From contig DATCIA010000022.1 in assembly GCA_036508075.1 (NCBI GenBank), forward strand, positions 1-9,604: a stretch of 9,604 bases of DNA, given 5' to 3'. This DNA is from PALSA-660 sp036508075. Lineage in GTDB: Bacteria > Actinomycetota > Coriobacteriia > Anaerosomatales > PALSA-660. Within the stretch, counting starts at the first letter, position 1. Each line of letters starts with the position of its first letter. A program made the position numbers and the translations under genes. This document shows, one piece after another, positions 7,075 through 9,604 of the stretch. The notes beneath the pieces were generated by a model. That model was not told the DNA's origin, did not search any database, and saw only the letters and a program-made list of their open reading frames with translations.

Positions 7075-8076
7075 ATGAGTGACATCAACCACATCGGGGG
7101 AGTGCTCGACGACGGGGGAGCCGGGGGTCCGGTCCCCGCGTCGGCCTGCGGACGTCTGGTCGACCTCATCGACGACTTCACCGGCTACCTCACCGTCGAG
7201 CGTGGCGCGTCGCCCAACACCGTTTCGGCCTACCGGCGCGACCTGACCCTCTACTCCGGCTTCCTTCTCGACCGGGGGATCACCTCGCCGGACGAGGTGA
7301 AGCGGGACGACGTGACCGCGTGGATATCGTGCCTGCGCGCCGAGGGCCTCGCGCCGAGGACGATCGAACGCAGGGTCGCGGCCGTGAAGTCGTTCCACCG
7401 GTTCCTCGTACGCGAGGGTGTGACGGTCAACCATCCCACGGCTGCTCTGCCGCTGCCGCGGACGCCCGCCCGGCTTCCCGACGTCATCAGCATCGACGAC
7501 GTCGACCGGCTGCTCTCCCAGCCGTTCCCCGACGGTCCCGTCGGGCACCGCGATCGCGCGTTGCTCGAGGTGCTCTACGGGTGCGGGGTGCGCGCCAGCG
7601 AGCTCGTGGGTCTCGACCTCCGCGACGTCGAACTCACGGAAGGGCTCCTGCGGGTGTTCGGGAAGGGGAGCAAGGAGCGCGTCGTGCCGGTCTCCGGGGC
7701 CGCTGCCGCGGCGCTGTCGGACTACCTGACCCATGGCCGTCCCTTCCTGCGCACGAAGTCGGGTGCGCCTCGTCAGGACCCCGACGCGGTGTTCCTCAAC
7801 GCGCGCGGAGGACGGCTCACGCGCGTGACCGTGCATGCGCTCGTGCGCTCGTACGGGGGCCGCGTGGGTCTGAAGCTGCATCCTCACACGCTGCGTCACT
7901 CGTTCGCGACCCACATGCTCGAGGGAGGTGCGGATCTTCGCGCGCTCCAGGAGATGCTCGGGCACGCGGACATCTCGACGACGCAGATCTACACCCACGT
8001 GGACCGCTCGCACGTGCGCGAGGAGTATCTCTCCACCCACCCGCGGGCGCGGATCCGGCCCGTCCGGCTCGGCTGA
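7075..8076 (+). CDS. xerD: Xer-type tyrosine site-specific recombinase
   Basis: Enzymes of this type resolve chromosome dimers at dif during division. The protein has 333 residues. An N-terminal SAM-like DNA-binding domain (about 28-118) carries YLTVERGASPNTVSAYRRDL (38-57), and the catalytic domain spans about 135-325. All six catalytic residues are visible: R173 (in GCGVRASEL), K197 (in FGKGSKER), H271 and R274 (in HPHTLRHSFATH), H297 (in LGHADI) and nucleophile Y306 (in TTQIYTH). The spacings match E. coli XerD (R148, K172, H244, R247, H270, Y279). The protein is longer than the usual 295-305 because about 25 glycine-rich residues precede the domain; ATG 7075 is supported by the -10-like element before it, although GTG 7102 is an in-frame alternative. 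XerD versus XerC cannot be settled from one gene. No nearby att-like repeats or integrase cargo are seen, so this is the housekeeping type rather than a phage integrase. Confidence 0.93.
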   Translation: MSDINHIGGVLDDGGAGGPVPASACGRLVDLIDDFTGYLTVERGASPNTVSAYRRDLTLYSGFLLDRGITSPDEVKRDDVTAWISCLRAEGLAPRTIERRVAAVKSFHRFLVREGVTVNHPTAALPLPRTPARLPDVISIDDVDRLLSQPFPDGPVGHRDRALLEVLYGCGVRASELVGLDLRDVELTEGLLRVFGKGSKERVVPVSGAAAAALSDYLTHGRPFLRTKSGAPRQDPDAVFLNARGGRLTRVTVHALVRSYGGRVGLKLHPHTLRHSFATHMLEGGADLRALQEMLGHADISTTQIYTHVDRSHVREEYLSTHPRARIRPVRLG

Positions 8077-8084
8077 CAAGCCGG
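8064..8084 (+). terminator. Hairpin over the xer stop codon, weak terminator candidate
   Basis: CCGGCT (8064-8069) pairs with AGCCGG (8079-8084) around a 9-base loop containing the TGA. An alternative fold pairs CGGCT (8070-8074) with AGCCG (8079-8083) over a GACA loop. There is no U-tract, so termination here is uncertain. Confidence 0.3.
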
Positions 8085-8163
8085 TCGCGGTCCGCTCCTT
8101 TCGGCGCTGTGTCCATTCCCGTATCGCAGGCGTCCCAGCCCGTCGATTGATGCTGCCTTTCTC

Positions 8164-8192
8164 GTGATACGGAGCCCCATAAGGGCTACCAT
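8164..8192 (+). promoter_or_regulatory. Candidate promoter of the BMP lipoprotein gene
   Basis: GTGATA (8164-8169) and TACCAT (8187-8192) are separated by the ideal 17 bases, and each matches its consensus at 4 of 6 positions. Transcription would start near 8199 and give a leader of about 40 bases. Confidence 0.45.
8173..8187. promoter_or_regulatory. Inverted repeat in the promoter spacer, possible operator
   Basis: AGCCC (8173-8177) and GGGCT (8183-8187) form a perfect inverted repeat around CATAA. It fills most of the spacer of the candidate promoter and touches the first base of the -10. That is a classic place for a repressor, or for a MerR-like activator, but no regulator gene lies in the window. 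Confidence 0.35.
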
Positions 8193-8194
8193 GA

Positions 8195-8224
8195 TGGATA
8201 GGGACGTAACGTCTGTGGATAGGG
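8195..8224 (+). repeat. Two direct repeats TGGATAGGG, 21 bases apart, around a palindrome
   Basis: TGGATAGGG occurs at 8195-8203 and again at 8216-8224, an offset of 21 bases or about two helical turns. Between them GACGT-A-ACGTC (8203-8213) is a perfect inverted repeat with one central base. The second copy runs into the ribosome site of the lipoprotein gene. The arrangement could be a paired protein-binding site or a leader RNA element. Confidence 0.5.
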
Positions 8225-8237
8225 GAAGGTGGTACGT

Positions 8238-9314
8238 GTGAAGAGGAGCTTCCGCACGATCTGCGCAGTTCTCGTTGTTTTCGCAATGGCAACCATGGTG
8301 CTCGGCGGTTGCAGCACGACCACGGCGCCTCCGGCGAGCACGACCCCCACGCCTCCGGCGGCGGCCGCAATGAAGTCCGGCATGGTCACGGACGTCGGTG
8401 GACTCGGCGACAAGTCGTTCAACGACCTGAGCTGGGCCGGTCTTGAGAAGGCCAAGACGGAGCTCGGCATCGAGACCAAGGCTCTGTCCTCGAAGAGCAT
8501 GGCCGACTATGAGACCAACCTCACCAGCCTTGCCGACGCGGGCTACAGCCCGATCTTCGCGGTAGGCTTCCTGATGCAGGACGCCGTAACCAAGATGGCG
8601 ACCTCGACTCCGGACACGAACTTCGGCGGCATCGACATCTTCGTCACCGATCCCCCCAAGAACTTCGTGGGCCTGAACTTCAAGGAGCAGGAGGCCGGCT
8701 ATCTCGCCGGCGTCGTCGCGGGCCTCGCCACGAAGGCGACCTTCGACACCCGCCTCAACTCCAAGAACATCATCGGCTTCGTCGGTGGCATGGCGATCCC
8801 GCCGGTCCAGCGCTACGAGGCAGGCTTCGTCGCCGGCGCCAAGTCGGTCAACCCGACCGTCAAGGTCATCTCGCTGTACGCGGGCAAGTTCGACGACCAG
8901 GCAAAGGGCAAGGAGCTCGGCTTGTCGCTGATCTCTGACGGCGCGGACGTCGTATTCGCCGCCGCCGGCCAGACCGGTATCGGCACCTTCACGGCGTGCC
9001 AGGAGTCCAAGAAGGCGCTGTTCATCGGCGTCGACTCCGACCAGTACCTGACGCTGACGAACCCCGGCGACACGATCCTGACCTCCGCGGTCAAGCGCAT
9101 CGACGTCGCTGTGTTCTCGGTCGTCAAGCAGGCCAAGGATGGCGCGTTCCCCGGCGGCCAGAACCTCTCGTTCGGTCTGGCTGACGACGGCGTCGGCATC
9201 GCCCCGTACCACGACTTCGACGCCAAGGTCCCGCAGGCGATCAAGGACGCGGTCGACAAGGCCACCGCCGACATCAAGGCCGGAACGATCACGGTTCCCG
9301 AGACGCTCAAGTAG
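8238..9314 (+). CDS. BMP/PnrA-family ABC transporter substrate-binding lipoprotein
   Basis: This is predicted to be the lipid-anchored binding protein of an ABC importer, with 358 residues. Basic MKRSFR is followed by a hydrophobic segment and the lipobox LGGC (22-25), giving lipidation at Cys25; a Thr/Pro/Ala-rich linker (26-44) tethers the domain. The BMP fold starts at GMVTDVGGLGDKSFND (48-63). It continues with the repeat-like motifs NFVGLNFKEQEAGYLAGV (142-159), NIIGFVGGM (177-185), QRYEAGFVAGAK (191-202), GADVVFAAAGQTG (235-247), GVDSDQY (264-270) and TSAVKRID (282-289). Characterised members such as T. pallidum PnrA bind purine nucleosides; that ligand is likely here but not proven. 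I chose GTG 8238 over GTG 8229 because GGAAGG at 8224-8229 lies 8 bases upstream and the signal peptide then has normal length. A strong terminator follows, then the ATPase gene of the same presumed importer. Confidence 0.94.
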   Translation: MKRSFRTICAVLVVFAMATMVLGGCSTTTAPPASTTPTPPAAAAMKSGMVTDVGGLGDKSFNDLSWAGLEKAKTELGIETKALSSKSMADYETNLTSLADAGYSPIFAVGFLMQDAVTKMATSTPDTNFGGIDIFVTDPPKNFVGLNFKEQEAGYLAGVVAGLATKATFDTRLNSKNIIGFVGGMAIPPVQRYEAGFVAGAKSVNPTVKVISLYAGKFDDQAKGKELGLSLISDGADVVFAAAGQTGIGTFTACQESKKALFIGVDSDQYLTLTNPGDTILTSAVKRIDVAVFSVVKQAKDGAFPGGQNLSFGLADDGVGIAPYHDFDAKVPQAIKDAVDKATADIKAGTITVPETLK

Positions 9315-9334
9315 TCTTCTCGTCTCGACGTGAC

Positions 9335-9348
9335 CGCGGCGAGCCGCG
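9335..9348 (+). other. Small GC hairpin between the bmp stop and its terminator
   Basis: CGCGG (9335-9339) pairs with CCGCG (9344-9348) over a CGAG loop. Together with the terminator just downstream it gives two tandem hairpins in the 3' end of the bmp transcript, which may protect it from exonucleases. It is short, so a chance origin is possible. Confidence 0.35.
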
Positions 9349-9353
9349 ATGAT

Positions 9354-9387
9354 AGGGGCGGCCGGTGAGAGAGCCGGCCGCCCCTTT
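9354..9387 (+). terminator. Intrinsic terminator between bmp and the ABC ATPase gene
   Basis: GGGGCGGCCGG (9355-9365) pairs perfectly with CCGGCCGCCCC (9374-9384) around an 8-base TGAGAGAG loop, extended by one A-T pair (9354 with 9385) and followed by TTT (9385-9387). Eleven to twelve uninterrupted pairs plus a short U run make this the clearest terminator in the window. It lies 40 bases after the lipoprotein stop, inside what should be one transporter operon. Confidence 0.85.
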
Positions 9388-9436
9388 CGCGTGCAGGGAC
9401 GATCCGAACGTACAAGCAACGGAAGGACACGAGGAG

Positions 9437-9604
9437 ATGCCGGTCCTCGAACTGCGCGAGATCACGAAGGTCTTCCCCGGAGTCCGGGCGAACGACCGCG
9501 TCTCGCTGGTACTCGAACGCGGTGAGATCGTGGCGCTGCTGGGCGAGAACGGTGCGGGCAAGTCGACGCTCATGAACGTCGTCTACGGCCTGCTCGCGCC
9601 CGAC
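9437..9604 (+). CDS. ABC transporter ATP-binding protein, sugar/nucleoside type (3' truncated)
   Basis: Only the first 56 codons are in the window. MPVLELREITKVFPGV is followed by the Walker A motif GENGAGKST (36-44) and LMNVVYGLLAPD; the sequence FPGVRANDRVS is typical of the ATPases of simple-sugar and nucleoside importers (RbsA-like, often a tandem two-domain protein of about 500 residues). The start ATG 9437 has AAGGA at 9423-9427, 9 bases upstream. It follows the BMP lipoprotein gene by 122 bases and is presumably the energising subunit of that importer, with permease genes expected just beyond the window. I see no good promoter in the gap after the terminator, so transcription may depend on read-through. 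The Walker B, signature and second domain cannot be checked. Confidence 0.93.
   Translation, partial: MPVLELREITKVFPGVRANDRVSLVLERGEIVALLGENGAGKSTLMNVVYGLLAPD

Larger units (their letters stand above)
8077..8237. other. Intergenic control region upstream of the BMP lipoprotein gene
   Basis: This 161-base gap is locally less GC-rich than the flanking genes, as expected of a promoter region. It contains a promoter candidate with an inverted repeat in its spacer, paired direct repeats around a palindrome, and the ribosome site AGGGGAAGG (8221-8229). I looked for a purine riboswitch core, plausible for a nucleoside transporter, and did not recognise one. Bases 8085-8160 show nothing I can name. 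Confidence 0.6.

Noticed and set aside
7075..8076. Phage or genomic-island integrase, with an attachment site near the recombinase gene
   Set aside because: No tRNA, direct-repeat att sites, excisionase or cargo genes are visible, and the protein follows XerC/XerD spacing; the neighbours are core metabolic genes.
8077..8237. Purine riboswitch before the nucleoside-type binding protein
   Set aside because: I could not find the three-helix layout or conserved core; the visible structure is short repeats and palindromes instead.
8229..8237. GTG at 8229 as the start of the BMP lipoprotein
   Set aside because: It overlaps the GGAAGG ribosome site; GTG 8238 has correct spacing and gives a normal signal peptide.
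5722..8370. Open minus-strand frame of 882 codons opposite ald and xer
   Set aside because: It lies antisense to two clear genes, is rich in Arg, Val, His and Asp as expected for the complement of GC-rich codons, and has no recognisable motif. It is a shadow.
7989..9419. Open minus-strand frame of 476 codons opposite the bmp gene
   Set aside because: It runs through the strong terminator and the control region and shows no domain; the sense strand encodes a convincing lipoprotein.

Overview
This high-GC window is densely coded, and every gene I support lies on the + strand. Gene content and style (GC-rich genes, ATGA start/stop overlaps, a probably leaderless gene, hairpins with short or absent U-tracts) suggest a high-GC Gram-positive: an actinobacterium, perhaps a deep-branching one such as Coriobacteriia, or a high-GC clostridial relative. 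No rRNA, tRNA, CRISPR array or insertion sequence was seen, so the taxonomic call is an inference from protein families and gene order.

Region 1 (1-5676) looks like one transcription unit of five genes. In order these are the 3' end of a multi-pass membrane protein, a divergent MraY/WecA-type phosphoglycosyl transferase homologue, CTP synthase (pyrG), a PepT-like M20 metallopeptidase, and a DUF3866 protein. Two of the four junctions are ATGA overlaps, one gap is 8 bases and one is 27 bases. The first two genes look like envelope or polyprenyl-phosphate functions. The M20/DUF3866 pair is tightly coupled, and the second member has no known function. A pyrG flanked by envelope genes and followed by a Xer recombinase recalls the steA-mctB-pyrG-NUDIX-xerD neighbourhood of mycobacteria, without the NUDIX gene.

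Region 2 (5677-7074) holds alanine dehydrogenase (ald). It has its own 186-base upstream region with a plausible promoter and a small GC hairpin, and a 13-bp hairpin follows the gene. Region 3 (7075-8076) is a Xer-type tyrosine recombinase whose start codon sits directly downstream of a -10-like hexamer, as in leaderless mRNAs.

Region 4 (8077-9604) starts an ABC importer locus. A BMP/PnrA-family substrate-binding lipoprotein is preceded by an unusually structured regulatory stretch: an inverted repeat inside the promoter spacer, then two 9-base direct repeats 21 bases apart around a small palindrome. It is followed by a strong intrinsic terminator and then the 5' end of the sugar/nucleoside-type ATPase gene, which is cut by the window end. 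This is probably a nucleoside importer with the binding protein made in excess of the ATPase.

Most of the window is ordinary core metabolism. The parts least explained by known biology are the membrane protein at the left edge, the non-canonical MraY homologue, the M20-DUF3866 couple and the bmp control region.
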